Shown here one piece after another: positions 45,687 to 54,987 of a stretch of DNA of 64,000 bases. This stretch comes from Pseudoalteromonas sp. MMG007 (GTDB taxonomy: Bacteria > Pseudomonadota > Gammaproteobacteria > Enterobacterales > Alteromonadaceae). The translations under genes and the position numbers were made by a program. Every line of letters starts with the position of its first letter. Positions within the stretch are counted from its first letter, which is position 1. The stretch lies in contig NZ_JAGJEI010000004.1 in the NCBI RefSeq assembly GCF_018100985.1, positions 1 through 64,000 on the forward strand, in the 5' to 3' direction. The notes below the pieces were generated by a model, which was not told the origin of the DNA, did no database searches, and saw only the letters and a list, made by a program, of their open reading frames with translations.

Positions 45687-46544
45687 ATGAATAGCACAAC
45701 TTCTTTTTCTGTTATTGCTCCTGCAAAACTCAATTTATTTTTACATATTAATGCCCGCCGGGATGATGGCTATCACGAACTAGAAACCTTATTCACCTTT
45801 TTAAATTTTGGTGACACCCTGCATTTTGAATTAACTAATGATGCGAATATTTCTATAACAGGTGATACTAAAGGCATACCCTTAACTGATAATCTAATCT
45901 ATAAAGCAGCGCATTTATTACAAACCCACAGCAAAACCTCCTTCGGCGTAAAAATAAATTTAACTAAACGTTTGCCAATGGGAGGCGGTGTTGGAGGGGG
46001 TTCTTCAGATGCAGCAACAACATTATTAGCGCTAAATAAAATGTGGTCCCTTGATTTAGACTTAACAGAACTCGCCAAATTAGGCCTTCAATTAGGTGCA
46101 GATGTACCGGTGTTCATTCAAGGTAAAAGCGCCATAGCACACGGTATTGGAGAACAATTACACCACGTAACACTTGAGAAAAAATGGTACTGTGTTGTTC
46201 ATCCAAATCAGCACGTAAGTACGGCAAAGATTTTTACCCATCCCGATTTAAAACGCGACACACCAAAAATTATTGGCAACTGGCAGCAGCATAGTTTAAG
46301 TAATGATTGTGAGCCTTTAGTTAAAAAGCTTTGCCCCGAGGTTGAAAAAACCCTTCAGTGGTTGCTAAAATACGCCCCGTCGAAGATGACCGGAACAGGT
46401 TCATGTTGTTTTGTAGAATTTGCAAGTCAAGTTCAAGCACAAGATGTACTTGATAATCTCCCCCATACTTGGCAGGGTTTTGTCGCTTCTAGCGCAAATG
46501 TCTCACCTGCTCATACGGAGCTAACCGCCATATTCGATCAATGA
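45687..46544 (+). CDS. ispE: 4-diphosphocytidyl-2-C-methyl-D-erythritol kinase IspE
   Basis: A 285-aa GHMP kinase of the MEP isoprenoid pathway that phosphorylates CDP-methylerythritol. The ATP-binding glycine-rich motif is PMGGGVGGGSSDAATTL. The N-terminal APAKLNLFLHIN and YHELETLF and the C-terminal MTGTGSCCFVEF are family-typical. It lies in the conserved lolB-ispE-prs order, separated from lolB here by the MITE-like element and ~200 bp, so it may have its own promoter. Confidence 0.96.
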   Translation: MNSTTSFSVIAPAKLNLFLHINARRDDGYHELETLFTFLNFGDTLHFELTNDANISITGDTKGIPLTDNLIYKAAHLLQTHSKTSFGVKINLTKRLPMGGGVGGGSSDAATTLLALNKMWSLDLDLTELAKLGLQLGADVPVFIQGKSAIAHGIGEQLHHVTLEKKWYCVVHPNQHVSTAKIFTHPDLKRDTPKIIGNWQQHSLSNDCEPLVKKLCPEVEKTLQWLLKYAPSKMTGTGSCCFVEFASQVQAQDVLDNLPHTWQGFVASSANVSPAHTELTAIFDQ

Positions 46545-46632
46545 AGTAACGTACAAGTAATCATAAGTTAACCTCTAGTGGTAATTATCATTATTGGTTA
46601 GTCCAAAAATTCAGTGCCTGAGGAACCCTACC

Positions 46633-47580
46633 GTGCCTGACATGAAGCTCTTCGCTGGTAACGCAACACCTGAGTTAGCTCAAAAAGTTGCAAAACGATT
46701 ATATATTGAATTAGGCGATGCTGTTGTTGGCCGTTTTAGCGACGGTGAGATCAGTGTTCAAATAAATGAAAATGTTCGTGGCTCGGATGTTTTTATATTG
46801 CAATCAACCTGTGCCCCTACAAACGATAACCTAATGGAACTTATCGTTATGGTTGATGCTCTACGTCGTGCATCTGCAGGTCGTATTACTGCCGTCATTC
46901 CTTATTTTGGTTATGCGCGTCAAGATCGTCGTGTACGCTCTGCTCGTGTTCCAATTACCGCTAAAGTTGTTGCCGATTTCTTATCAAGTGTAGGTGTTGA
47001 CCGTGTTCTTACGGTTGATTTACACGCAGAACAAATCCAAGGCTTCTTTGATGTACCAGTAGATAACGTATTTGGTAGCCCTGTATTACTTGAAGATATG
47101 GAAGAACGTGATTTTGAAGACGTTGTTGTAGTATCTCCAGATATTGGCGGTGTTGTACGTGCGCGTGCAATTGCAAAACTACTACACGACACAGATTTAG
47201 CAATCATCGATAAACGTCGCCCACAAGCAAACGTTTCTCAAGTAATGCATATTATTGGTGACGTAGAAGGTCGTGATTGTATTATCGTAGATGATATGAT
47301 TGATACCGGTGGTACATTATGTAAAGCCGCTGAAGCACTTAAAGAACATGGCGCAAAACGCGTATTCGCATACGCAACGCACCCTATTCTTTCTGGTAAA
47401 GCAGCAGAAAACCTACGTGATTCAATGATTGACGAAGTAATTGTTACCGACTCAATCCCGCTATCTGACGAGCTTAAAGCCCTTGATAAAGTGAAGGTGC
47501 TTACGCTTGCTGACATGTTAGCAGAAACTATTCGTCGTATTAGCAACGAAGAATCTATCTCAGCGATGTTTGAACACTAA
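46633..47580 (+). CDS. prs: ribose-phosphate pyrophosphokinase Prs
   Basis: A 315-aa enzyme from a GTG at 46633 ([17 protein letters not shown]), which matches the E. coli N-terminus and has TGAGGA upstream. An in-frame ATG at 46594 would add 13 unmatched residues. It makes PRPP for nucleotides, histidine and tryptophan. The sequence is nearly that of E. coli Prs, including [21 protein letters not shown] and the PRPP loop [15 protein letters not shown]. It ends at a strong terminator. Confidence 0.98.
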   Translation: MPDMKLFAGNATPELAQKVAKRLYIELGDAVVGRFSDGEISVQINENVRGSDVFILQSTCAPTNDNLMELIVMVDALRRASAGRITAVIPYFGYARQDRRVRSARVPITAKVVADFLSSVGVDRVLTVDLHAEQIQGFFDVPVDNVFGSPVLLEDMEERDFEDVVVVSPDIGGVVRARAIAKLLHDTDLAIIDKRRPQANVSQVMHIIGDVEGRDCIIVDDMIDTGGTLCKAAEALKEHGAKRVFAYATHPILSGKAAENLRDSMIDEVIVTDSIPLSDELKALDKVKVLTLADMLAETIRRISNEESISAMFEH

Positions 47581-47600
47581 GATTAAGCATTTTTGAGTAT

Positions 47601-47625
47601 AAAAGCGCCTTTTGGCGCTTTTTTT
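47601..47625 (+). terminator. rho-independent terminator after prs
   Basis: AAAAGCGCC-TTTT-GGCGCTTTT (stem 47601-47609 with 47614-47622) is followed by Ts to 47625. It separates prs from rplY. Confidence 0.93.
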
Positions 47626-47655
47626 GTAAGCGATGTTTATTTTGTTGGGGTGCGG

Positions 47656-47664
47656 TGGTATGAT
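47656..47664 (+). promoter_or_regulatory. extended -10 promoter of rplY
   Basis: TGG-TATGAT (TGn at 47656-47658, -10 at 47659-47664) is followed by a GC-rich discriminator (AGCGCGCC). No good -35 lies 17 bp upstream (TTTATT), as expected for an extended -10 promoter. It lies 66 nt before the rplY start. Confidence 0.6.
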
Positions 47665-47680
47665 AGCGCGCCTTTTGGCT

Positions 47681-47704
47681 AGGGACCTTGGTCGCAAAGG
47701 CCCT
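47681..47704 (+). promoter_or_regulatory. rplY mRNA leader hairpin, candidate autoregulatory site
   Basis: AGGG-A-CCTT with loop GGTCGCA and AAGG-CCCT form a stem of 4+4 pairs with a bulged A (47681-47704), 25 nt before the rplY ATG. To my knowledge E. coli L25 represses its own mRNA through a leader structure, so this hairpin is a natural candidate. The mimicry of 5S rRNA is not shown here. Confidence 0.45.
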
Positions 47705-47729
47705 AAACTTTTAAATAATTGGAGACATC

Positions 47730-48344
47730 ATGTCTAACACAACTTATACATATGACGCTGAACTTCGCGTAGAAACTGGTACTGGTGCGAGCCGCCGCCT
47801 ACGTCGCGAAGACAAAGTTCCTGCAATCCTTTACGGAGCTGACAAAGAAGCTTTATCTCTTACTTTTGCTCATAAAGATATGATCAAAGCACAAGAAGAT
47901 GAAGGTTTCTACACTCATATTCTTACACTTAACGTAGGCGGCGAGAAAGTTGAAGCTATCTTAAAAGATATTCAACGTCACCCATTCAAGCCTAAGCTTA
48001 CTCACCTTGATTTCCAACGTGTAGACGCAACTCATAAACTTACAACTAAAGTTCCTCTTCACTTCATCGGTGAAGAAATCGTAACTAAAGCTGGCGCAAC
48101 TGTAGTTCACCAGTTAACTGAAGTTGAAGTTTCTTGTCTTCCAAAAGCACTTCCAGAATTCATCGAAGTAAACGTTTCTGAGCTAGTTGTTGGTGATTCA
48201 ATTCACATCTCTGATCTTGCTTTTCCAAAAGGCGTTAGCTCAGTTGAACTAGGTAAAGGCGAAGGCCACGATCAGTCAATCTTGACTATCAAAGCTAATA
48301 AGTCTGCACCAGTTGAAGACGACGCTGCAGACGCTGCTGAATAA
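47730..48344 (+). CDS. rplY: 50S ribosomal protein L25 (CTC form)
   Basis: A 204-aa, two-domain L25/TL5/CTC protein that binds 5S rRNA. The N-terminal L25 domain (~1-95; [33 protein letters not shown]) is followed by the C-terminal TL5 domain (~100-185; [31 protein letters not shown]) and a short acidic tail. E. coli has only the first domain; the long form is common elsewhere. The clear Shine-Dalgarno GGAGA precedes the ATG. pth follows after 17 nt. Confidence 0.97.
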   Translation: MSNTTYTYDAELRVETGTGASRRLRREDKVPAILYGADKEALSLTFAHKDMIKAQEDEGFYTHILTLNVGGEKVEAILKDIQRHPFKPKLTHLDFQRVDATHKLTTKVPLHFIGEEIVTKAGATVVHQLTEVEVSCLPKALPEFIEVNVSELVVGDSIHISDLAFPKGVSSVELGKGEGHDQSILTIKANKSAPVEDDAADAAE

Positions 48345-48361
48345 TATTTAAGGTTCGCACC

Positions 48362-48946
48362 TTGAATTCTATTCAAATGCTTGTGGGCCTGGCTAATCCA
48401 GGCCCCGAATACGCAAACACACGCCACAATGCAGGTGCTTGGTTCATCGAGCAACTCGCTGCACGCTATAACTGCACCCTAAAACACGATCCTAAATATC
48501 ACGGCCTTACTGGCAAAGTGATTATCCAAGGCCAAGAATTCAAATTATTGATCCCCACTACTTACATGAATCTAAGTGGCAAAGCGGTCGGTAGTTTAGC
48601 TAATTTTTTCAAAATCCCCGTGGAAAACATTTTAGTAGCTCACGACGAATTGGATTTAGACCCAGGCGTTGCCAAATTAAAAAAAGGTGGCGGACACGGC
48701 GGTCATAATGGTTTAAAAGACATTATTGCTAAAATGGCAAATCAAAAAGACTTTATGCGTTTACGCATAGGTGTAGGTCATCCGGGGCATCGTGAAATGG
48801 TTACTGGTTGGGTGCTTGGAAAAGCAGCCAAAGAAGACCAAGAAAAAATGGATGCCGCTGTTGATGAAGCAGTTCGCTGTATGGAAATACTTGCAAAAGA
48901 CGGTGTGTTAAAAGCACAAAACAGACTACATTCTTTTAAACCATAA
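48362..48946 (+). CDS. pth: peptidyl-tRNA hydrolase Pth
   Basis: A 194-aa enzyme that frees tRNA from drop-off peptidyl-tRNA. The start is probably a TTG (48362) with TAAGG 9 nt upstream. The next ATG (48377) would cut into the first beta strand ([10 protein letters not shown]). Catalytic and binding residues are visible: N12 and H22 ([15 protein letters not shown]), TTYMNLSG and HDELDLD, with [12 protein letters not shown]. It is in an operon with rplY and ychF. Confidence 0.96.
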   Translation: MNSIQMLVGLANPGPEYANTRHNAGAWFIEQLAARYNCTLKHDPKYHGLTGKVIIQGQEFKLLIPTTYMNLSGKAVGSLANFFKIPVENILVAHDELDLDPGVAKLKKGGGHGGHNGLKDIIAKMANQKDFMRLRIGVGHPGHREMVTGWVLGKAAKEDQEKMDAAVDEAVRCMEILAKDGVLKAQNRLHSFKP

Positions 48947-48979
48947 TCGTTTAAACGAATCTTAACAAGGTATCTTACT

Positions 48980-50071
48980 ATGGGTTTTAAATGTGGCATC
49001 GTTGGCTTGCCTAACGTTGGTAAATCAACGCTTTTCAATGCACTAACTAAAGCGGGTATTGAAGCCGCTAACTTTCCTTTTTGTACCATTGAGCCTAATA
49101 CAGGTGTGGTACCTGTGCCAGATCCTCGTCTAGACGAGCTTGCTAAAATAGTAAACCCGCAACGCATTCTTACTACAAGTATGGAATTTGTGGATATTGC
49201 AGGCTTAGTAAAAGGTGCATCTAAAGGTGAAGGCTTAGGTAACCAGTTTTTAGCAAACATTCGTGAAACGGATGCAATTGGCCATGTAGTACGCTGTTTT
49301 GAAGATGAAAACGTAATACACGTTGCAGGTACTATTGATCCTGCTGACGATATTGACGTAATTAATACTGAGCTTGTACTTGCTGATATGGATAGTGCTG
49401 AAAAAGCAATTTTCCGTAATGCTAAAAAAGCAAAAGGCGGCGATAAAGACGCAAAAGAGCAAAATGCTGCGCTTGAAAAAGTAAAAGTACACTTAGATGA
49501 AGGCTTAACGCTTCGCTCTTTAGAATTAACTAAAGAAGAAAAAGCAGCAATAAGCTCTATTAACTTTTTAACTATCAAGCCAACAATGTACATTGCAAAC
49601 GTTGCTGAAGATGGTTTTGAGAATAACCCACTACTTGATCGTGTTCGCGCTATAGCAGAGTCAGAAGGCGCTGTTGTTGTTCCTGTGTGTGCAGCAATCG
49701 AATCTGAGCTATCTGAGCTTGATGACGAAGATAAACTTGAGTTTATGGCTGATCTTGGCTTAGAAGAGCCTGGTCTTAATCTTGTTATTCGTGGTGGTTA
49801 TGAATTACTACAATTACAAACTTATTTCACTGCAGGTGTTAAAGAAGTGCGTGCATGGACAATCCCTGTTGGTGCTACAGCGCCACAAGCAGCAGGTAAA
49901 ATCCATACCGACTTTGAGCGTGGCTTTATCCGTGCACAAACTATCGCTTATGAAGACTTTATTGGCTTTAAAGGTGAAAGCGGTGCAAAAGAAGCGGGCA
50001 AAATGCGTCAAGAGGGTAAAGAATACATTGTTAAAGATGGCGATGTTATGAACTTCTTATTCAACGTTTAA
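48980..50071 (+). CDS. ychF: redox-regulated ATPase YchF
   Basis: A 363-aa OBG-family P-loop protein that binds ATP rather than GTP (the usual NKxD is replaced, as in the family). It has the P-loop GLPNVGKST (9-17), [20 protein letters not shown] (switch II), a coiled-coil insertion (~125-165), and a C-terminal TGS domain (~280-360). It associates with ribosomes and affects stress response. It follows pth, the conserved pth-ychF pair, and ends at a terminator. Confidence 0.97.
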   Translation: MGFKCGIVGLPNVGKSTLFNALTKAGIEAANFPFCTIEPNTGVVPVPDPRLDELAKIVNPQRILTTSMEFVDIAGLVKGASKGEGLGNQFLANIRETDAIGHVVRCFEDENVIHVAGTIDPADDIDVINTELVLADMDSAEKAIFRNAKKAKGGDKDAKEQNAALEKVKVHLDEGLTLRSLELTKEEKAAISSINFLTIKPTMYIANVAEDGFENNPLLDRVRAIAESEGAVVVPVCAAIESELSELDDEDKLEFMADLGLEEPGLNLVIRGGYELLQLQTYFTAGVKEVRAWTIPVGATAPQAAGKIHTDFERGFIRAQTIAYEDFIGFKGESGAKEAGKMRQEGKEYIVKDGDVMNFLFNV

Positions 50072-50089
50072 TAAAGCGATTGAAAAACC

Positions 50090-50118
50090 AAAAAGGCTCG
50101 TGTTTACGAGCCTTTTTT
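50090..50118 (+). terminator. rho-independent terminator after ychF
   Basis: AAAAAGGCTCGT-GTTT-ACGAGCCTTTTT is a perfect stem (50090-50101 with 50106-50117) followed by T. It closes the rplY-pth-ychF unit. Confidence 0.94.
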
Positions 50119-50539
50119 GTATCCTTTACTATATCCTCAAGACCCAAACGTCTCTTTAGCTACTTAATCTCGCACTTACGTTTATATAATCCCTTTGCAA
50201 AAGCACTCAAGCGGCACATATAATCAAGCTAAACATTATTTAAAATGCCTTTGTATAGTTAAAAAAACCAGGTTAATAGCCACTTTATTAAAATAAAAAA
50301 GCGCTTTAGCTATTAAATTACGTATTGAGATATCAAATTAATGCTAAAATTTACGTCGTACGCGATAATGTGTCGAATAAACAAACAACTTTAAACAGTC
50401 TGTTTTCACTCTTTTGATTTATCGCCATGATTTGCATTTGAATTGCAGTCAAAAAAACATCATTTTTATTAAAATTTAGCCGCTTAGCTTAATTTTCCTG
50501 CAAACAAACACTGATAAGTGTTTTTTTGCAAAAAAGGTG
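50119..50539. other. gene-free spacer before the second tRNA array
   Basis: About 420 bp of AT-rich sequence. I see no gene and no clear structured element. The stretch just before the -35 is T/A-rich (TTTTTTTGCAAAAAA, 50521-50535), which could act as an UP-like element for the tRNA promoter. Confidence 0.5.
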
Positions 50540-50568
50540 TTGACGGATTTGGGTCATATCAGCATAAT
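50540..50568 (+). promoter_or_regulatory. sigma70 promoter of the Met-Leu-Gln tRNA array
   Basis: TTGACG (50540-50545) and CATAAT (50563-50568) are spaced by 17 bp, followed by a GC-rich discriminator (ACGCCCCGC). It lies 39 nt before the first tRNA-Met. No further promoter is evident within the array. Confidence 0.85.
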
Positions 50569-50607
50569 ACGCCCCGCACTCAGCGATGAAGTGCTAACAA
50601 AAAAGAT

Positions 50608-50684
50608 GGCTAAGTAGCTCAGCTGGTTAGAGCACATCACTCATAATGATGGGGTCACAGGTTCAAATCCCGTCTTAGCCACCA
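50608..50684 (+). tRNA. tRNA-Met (CAU, elongator), copy 1
   Basis: A 77-nt tRNA with acceptor GGCTAAG/CTTAGCC, anticodon CAT in loop CTCATAA, T-loop TTCAAAT and encoded CCA. It closely matches the E. coli elongator tRNA-Met. Confidence 0.95.
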
Positions 50685-50753
50685 TTTATTTTTTGTTGCT
50701 CAATGAAGAGTTTAAAATAACTACCTCAGTTTTGATTTATCAAAATTTGAAAT

Positions 50754-50838
<85 letters not shown>

Positions 50839-50876
50839 TGTTCTTGATAAGAACTAAAACTATCAATTGTTATTGT

Positions 50877-50951
50877 TGGGATATCGCCAAGCGGTAAGGC
50901 ACCAGGTTTTGATCCTGGCATTCCCAGGTTCAAATCCTGGTATCCCAGCCA
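50877..50951 (+). tRNA. tRNA-Gln (UUG), copy 1
   Basis: A 75-nt tRNA with acceptor TGGGATA/TATCCCA, anticodon TTG in TTTTGAT and encoded CCA (GCCA end). It is 38 nt after tRNA-Leu copy 1. Confidence 0.97.
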
Positions 50952-50956
50952 ACAAT

Positions 50957-51033
50957 GGCTAAGTAGCTCAGCTGGTTAGAGCACATCACTCATAATGATG
51001 GGGTCACAGGTTCAAATCCCGTCTTAGCCACCA
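50957..51033 (+). tRNA. tRNA-Met (CAU, elongator), copy 2
   Basis: Identical in sequence to copy 1, only 5 nt after the Gln CCA. The following ATTTCTTC and AATGAAGAG flanks also resemble those after copy 1, indicating duplication of a Met-Leu-Gln block. Confidence 0.95.
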
Positions 51034-51130
51034 TTTCTTCTTTTAGAAGTGGCTCTGCAAGAGTTAAAATTGCAACTCAATGAAGAGTTTAAAATAACTA
51101 CCATTTCTTTGATTGATTCAAAGTGATAAT

Positions 51131-51215
<85 letters not shown>

Positions 51216-51255
51216 TGTTCTTGATAAGAACTAAAATTATCAATTAATTCTTTGT

Positions 51256-51330
51256 TGGGATATCGCCAAGCGGTAAGGCACCAGGTTTTGATCCTGGCAT
51301 TCCCAGGTTCAAATCCTGGTATCCCAGCCA
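51256..51330 (+). tRNA. tRNA-Gln (UUG), copy 2
   Basis: Identical to copy 1 (anticodon TTG, 75 nt, encoded CCA). Confidence 0.97.
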
Positions 51331-51370
51331 ATTTCTTTACCAAGGAAATTGCTATAAAGAATGACAGTAT

Positions 51371-51455
<85 letters not shown>

Positions 51456-51495
51456 TGTTCTTGATAAGAACTAAAATTATCAAATAATTCTTTGT

Positions 51496-51570
51496 TGGGA
51501 TATCGCCAAGCGGTAAGGCACCAGGTTTTGATCCTGGCATTCCCAGGTTCAAATCCTGGTATCCCAGCCA
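51496..51570 (+). tRNA. tRNA-Gln (UUG), copy 3
   Basis: Identical to copy 1; exactly 240 bp after Gln copy 2. Confidence 0.97.
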
Positions 51571-51610
51571 ACTTTTTATACCAAAGAAAGTTGTTTAAAG
51601 AATAAGAACT

Positions 51611-51695
<85 letters not shown>

Positions 51696-51734
51696 TGTTC
51701 TTAACTAGAACTAAAACTCATCCAAATTTATAGT

Positions 51735-51809
51735 TGGGATATCGCCAAGCGGTAAGGCACCAGGTTTTGATCCTGGCATTCCCAGGTTCAAATCCTGGTA
51801 TCCCAGCCA
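51735..51809 (+). tRNA. tRNA-Gln (UUG), copy 4
   Basis: Identical to copy 1, 239 bp after Gln copy 3. It is the last gene of the array. The stop of the convergent GGDEF-EAL gene is 5 bp away and no terminator lies between. Confidence 0.97.
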
Positions 51810-51814
51810 ATTTT

Positions 51815-53404
51815 CTAAATTATTCTGTATCTATCCTCGCTCAAATACTTACTCATAAATTCATTAATTCTTAACGGTTTACTGTAATAATACCCTTGCA
51901 AATAGTCACAATTCATAGTCGTTAATGACTGCTGTACGTCTTCGTTTTCTATGCCTTCGGCAACCACCTTACAATTTAATCGCGTAGCTAAAAACAAAGT
52001 AGACTCCACTATGGCGTAATCCGCTATTTGTGTCAGCATATCTTTTATAAATGACTGATCTATCTTGATTTGGCTTATAGGTAACTCTCGTAATAATACT
52101 AACGAAGAAAACCCAGTGCCAAAATCATCAACACTAAATTCAAAACCCCTACTGTTTAATTTTTGCATCATAGTTTGAGCAGCTTGTAAATTAGTCATCA
52201 TGGCTCGCTCAGTAATTTCAAAAATAATAAAATCACTCAAACTTGGATCATCAGCTAGTAAGGCTTCTATAAACTCGTAAAACTCAGGGCTTTCTAAATC
52301 TTTCGTTGATAAATTTACATGTAACGCACCAATAAAGCCGGCACTCTTTAATTGTTTTAAATGATTTATTGTTTCAAGCACCACCCATTTAGAAATACCT
52401 AAAATAAGCCCACTTTGCTCTGCAATACCAATAAATAGCTCAGGGCTAATAAAAGAGCCATCACTTTGAGGCCAGCGAATAAGTACCTCAGCGCCATGCA
52501 TATCCTCAGAGCCAGCTTCAAATATAGGTTGTAAATAAAGCTCAAACTCTTTCTCGTTAATAGCGCGCTTTATTTTGCTGCTCATATCTCGTAGATCATT
52601 GACGCGTTTGCCAAGCTCTTTTTTATACGCAACATAAGGCTGCTGTGTAATTTTAGCTTCGTGTATTGCTAAATTAGCCTGCGTAAATAGCTCGTTTGCC
52701 TGCAAAGAATCCTGTAAGTACTGGCTTGCCCCAATTGTCAGTTTTATTTTTAAATTATGCTCGTAAATAGCAAAGGGGGAATTAATAGATTTATTAATGG
52801 CATTTAAACACGCTTCAAAATTATCATTGGGTGAGGTTTCAACTATTAGTGCAAACTCATCTCCGCCAATGCGGTAAAGTTTTGCTATCCCGCTTAAGTT
52901 TTGACTCATTCTTTTACCAAATACACTAAGTAAAATATCACCGACCTTATTGCCATATAAATCATTAATCTTTTTAAAGTTATTTAGATCTATTAAAAGT
53001 AGCGTAAAAGGATCTTTATACTTAACTTGGCGGTTTAATATTTGAAAGAATTTTTTACGATTTGAAAGTGTGGTTAAATGGTCGTGTTCTGCTAAAAAGC
53101 GCTGACGCTCTGCATACTCATCTATTTTAATAATACTTTTTAAGCTGAGTTTAATAATTAAAAATACAAACGCACCACCGCCACACAGGATAAGCGCAAT
53201 ACTACTGGCAACAAAATCACTCGATGGATTATTAACAAAGTAATATAAAATCCACCAGTAACCTACAATAAAGCCAATAATTAACACTAATAATAAAACC
53301 CACGACACTCTCTTTGTTTTTTTACAAATTTGTAAGGTAGGCATAATACTAAGGGTAAGTAGTACAACCCCTATGGCAATTAGGTAAACAAAAAGATTTC
53401 CCAC
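51815..53404 (-). CDS. membrane-bound GGDEF-EAL cyclic-di-GMP protein
   Basis: A 529-aa protein with three membrane helices (~3-22, 33-57, 66-86), then GGDEF (~100-260, YRIGGDEFAL) and EAL (~270-520) domains. The EAL signature reads EVLIRW, with the downstream catalytic set present (HVNLSTKD, FEITERAM, SVDDFGTGFS, KIDQSF, VVAEGIE). Both domains could therefore be active. No RxxD inhibitory site is seen before GGDEF. The start is a GTG (53404) with a weak ribosome site. Single gene, converging on the tRNA array; no sensor domain beyond the membrane part. Confidence 0.93.
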   Translation of the reverse strand: MGNLFVYLIAIGVVLLTLSIMPTLQICKKTKRVSWVLLLVLIIGFIVGYWWILYYFVNNPSSDFVASSIALILCGGGAFVFLIIKLSLKSIIKIDEYAERQRFLAEHDHLTTLSNRKKFFQILNRQVKYKDPFTLLLIDLNNFKKINDLYGNKVGDILLSVFGKRMSQNLSGIAKLYRIGGDEFALIVETSPNDNFEACLNAINKSINSPFAIYEHNLKIKLTIGASQYLQDSLQANELFTQANLAIHEAKITQQPYVAYKKELGKRVNDLRDMSSKIKRAINEKEFELYLQPIFEAGSEDMHGAEVLIRWPQSDGSFISPELFIGIAEQSGLILGISKWVVLETINHLKQLKSAGFIGALHVNLSTKDLESPEFYEFIEALLADDPSLSDFIIFEITERAMMTNLQAAQTMMQKLNSRGFEFSVDDFGTGFSSLVLLRELPISQIKIDQSFIKDMLTQIADYAIVESTLFLATRLNCKVVAEGIENEDVQQSLTTMNCDYLQGYYYSKPLRINEFMSKYLSEDRYRII

Positions 53405-53524
53405 AACAACTCATTTTTTATTTGATTATAATTTGAGTATGGCAAATAAATGTAATAACGAAATAAATTTACAATAATTTGTAGTTATTTTGAGAAGTTA
53501 AAAAAGTCACAGGTGCTAAGCAAT

Positions 53525-53553
53525 AGAAAAACGCACATTAAAGTAATGTGCGT
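53525..53553 (-). terminator. rho-independent terminator after ubiF
   Basis: The perfect 10-bp stem ACGCACATTA/TAATGTGCGT (53531-53540 with 53544-53553) has a 3-nt loop, followed by TTTTTC on the reverse strand, just after the ubiF stop. Confidence 0.85.
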
Positions 53554-53561
53554 ATAAAGGT

Positions 53562-54731
53562 TTAACCAAGTTCACCGCTAATAGCGTATTTTAAAACCCA
53601 ATTTTTCAAAGGACCGGTATTATTGGCCATTTTTAAAAACTGGCTTCGCGCCCATTTAAGGGGTGTAATTTGATTAGAAAAACCAAAGTAACACGCATCC
53701 ATCATACTCATCATTAATAGATTAGCTTTACGGCGGCTACGCTCATACTCTTTTAGTTTTAACGGGCAACCAATATCATCAACGCCATCAAGCGCTTTAG
53801 CAAGTGCTACAACGTCCTGAAAGCCTAAATTAACCCCCTGCCCTGCAAGCGGGTTAATTGTGTGCGCTGCATCGCCAACTAACACTAACCGCCCTTGCGA
53901 GTAATTATTAGCATGTTGACGGGTAAGCGGAAATATCGCATGGCTTTGCACGTCAAAGTCGCCTGCAAGTGTCGGAAATTTATTTAAAATATGCATTTTA
54001 ATTTGTTCAGGCGCTAACCCTTTAAAGTGTTGTAATGTATTAGCGTCGTCATACCAAATTAAATTCGCGTATGGGGCCTGCATAGGTAAAAACGCTAAAG
54101 GCCCGGTTGGCGTAAACTGTTGCCATGTTTTTACCTGCTGCGGCGCATCAAGCTTTATAAGTACGCCCATACAATGTTGTTGATACTGCCATCCGGTTGC
54201 ACCAATATTAGCTTTTGCACGTAGCTGCGATTGCCCACCATCGGCTGCAATCACTAAATCAGCGTTATAGCGTGTGTCGCCGTATGCAAGTGTTATAGAA
54301 TCAATATTTTGTTCAATAGCACTCACAGGAGCTGATTGCTCAATAACTTCTATATTGTAATGAGCAAACTGCTTCCACAAGCTTGCTTGAATAAGGCTGT
54401 TTTCGATTAGGTGGCCTAAATGTGAGGTATTAATATCGGCGCAATCAAATAAAAGGTTATCGCCACCACGCTCAAATGCTTCTAGTTGTTTATAAGGTGC
54501 TAGGCGAGTTTGCCTTAAAATAGGCATGGCACCTAATTCATCAAGCAGATTTTCTGAAAAACGATTAATAGCCGATACACGTATGTCTACGGTATCGCTT
54601 GCTAAAATATTATCGGCATCAATTATATGCTTTTCTATAATGCGTACCGACTTACCTTGCTGTGCTAACCTAATGGCCATAGCGGCTCCAACCATGCCAC
54701 CACCAACAACTATCGCTTTATTTTGAGTCAT
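53562..54731 (-). CDS. ubiF: UbiF-type FAD monooxygenase of ubiquinone synthesis
   Basis: About 389 aa from ATG 54731 (MTQNKAIVVGGGMVGAA). Longer in-frame starts would add a sequence absent from the family. It is a UbiH/UbiF/COQ6 flavoprotein; UbiF hydroxylates C-6 of the 2-octaprenyl-3-methyl-6-methoxy-benzoquinol ring. Visible are the FAD dinucleotide loop (VVGGGMVGAAMA), the DVRVSAI-type motif (VDIRVSAINRFS), WQQFTPTGPLAFLPM and the second FAD motif LVGDAAHTINPLAGQGVNLGF. It is divergent from miaB, the same arrangement as in E. coli, which supports UbiF over UbiH. Confidence 0.9.
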   Translation of the reverse strand: MTQNKAIVVGGGMVGAAMAIRLAQQGKSVRIIEKHIIDADNILASDTVDIRVSAINRFSENLLDELGAMPILRQTRLAPYKQLEAFERGGDNLLFDCADINTSHLGHLIENSLIQASLWKQFAHYNIEVIEQSAPVSAIEQNIDSITLAYGDTRYNADLVIAADGGQSQLRAKANIGATGWQYQQHCMGVLIKLDAPQQVKTWQQFTPTGPLAFLPMQAPYANLIWYDDANTLQHFKGLAPEQIKMHILNKFPTLAGDFDVQSHAIFPLTRQHANNYSQGRLVLVGDAAHTINPLAGQGVNLGFQDVVALAKALDGVDDIGCPLKLKEYERSRRKANLLMMSMMDACYFGFSNQITPLKWARSQFLKMANNTGPLKNWVLKYAISGELG

Positions 54732-54867
54732 GTTTTTCATCATTTTGTTAATACGTGAATCTATTTTTATTGTACCGTAACTCGCTGCTTTAGTGCGAGA
54801 GTATATAACTACCAAGCTATTAAACTGGCTCTGTATTGATTTAAGATCACAAACATAAAAACTATAC

Positions 54868-54896
54868 TTGAGGCTGGGCGGGTATCCAGCTAAAAT
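54868..54896 (+). promoter_or_regulatory. promoter of miaB operon
   Basis: TTGAGG (54868-54873) and TAAAAT (54891-54896) are 17 bp apart. The spacer holds a 5-bp inverted repeat (GCTGG/CCAGC). It lies 92 nt upstream of the miaB ATG. Confidence 0.6.
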
Positions 54897-54987
54897 ACGC
54901 GTCCTTTAAGTGAGCAACCTTGCTCCTTAATCCTGATTTAAGCACATTTTTGTGCCACTACCGAATTGAACACGAGGCTATATTTCA

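Noticed and set aside
46594-46632. ATG start 39 nt upstream for prs
   Set aside because: The added residues are absent from Prs proteins; the GTG at 46633 matches the E. coli N-terminus and has a ribosome site.
52480-52520. EVL in place of EAL as sign of an inactive phosphodiesterase
   Set aside because: ExLxR is the functional pattern and the other catalytic residues are present.
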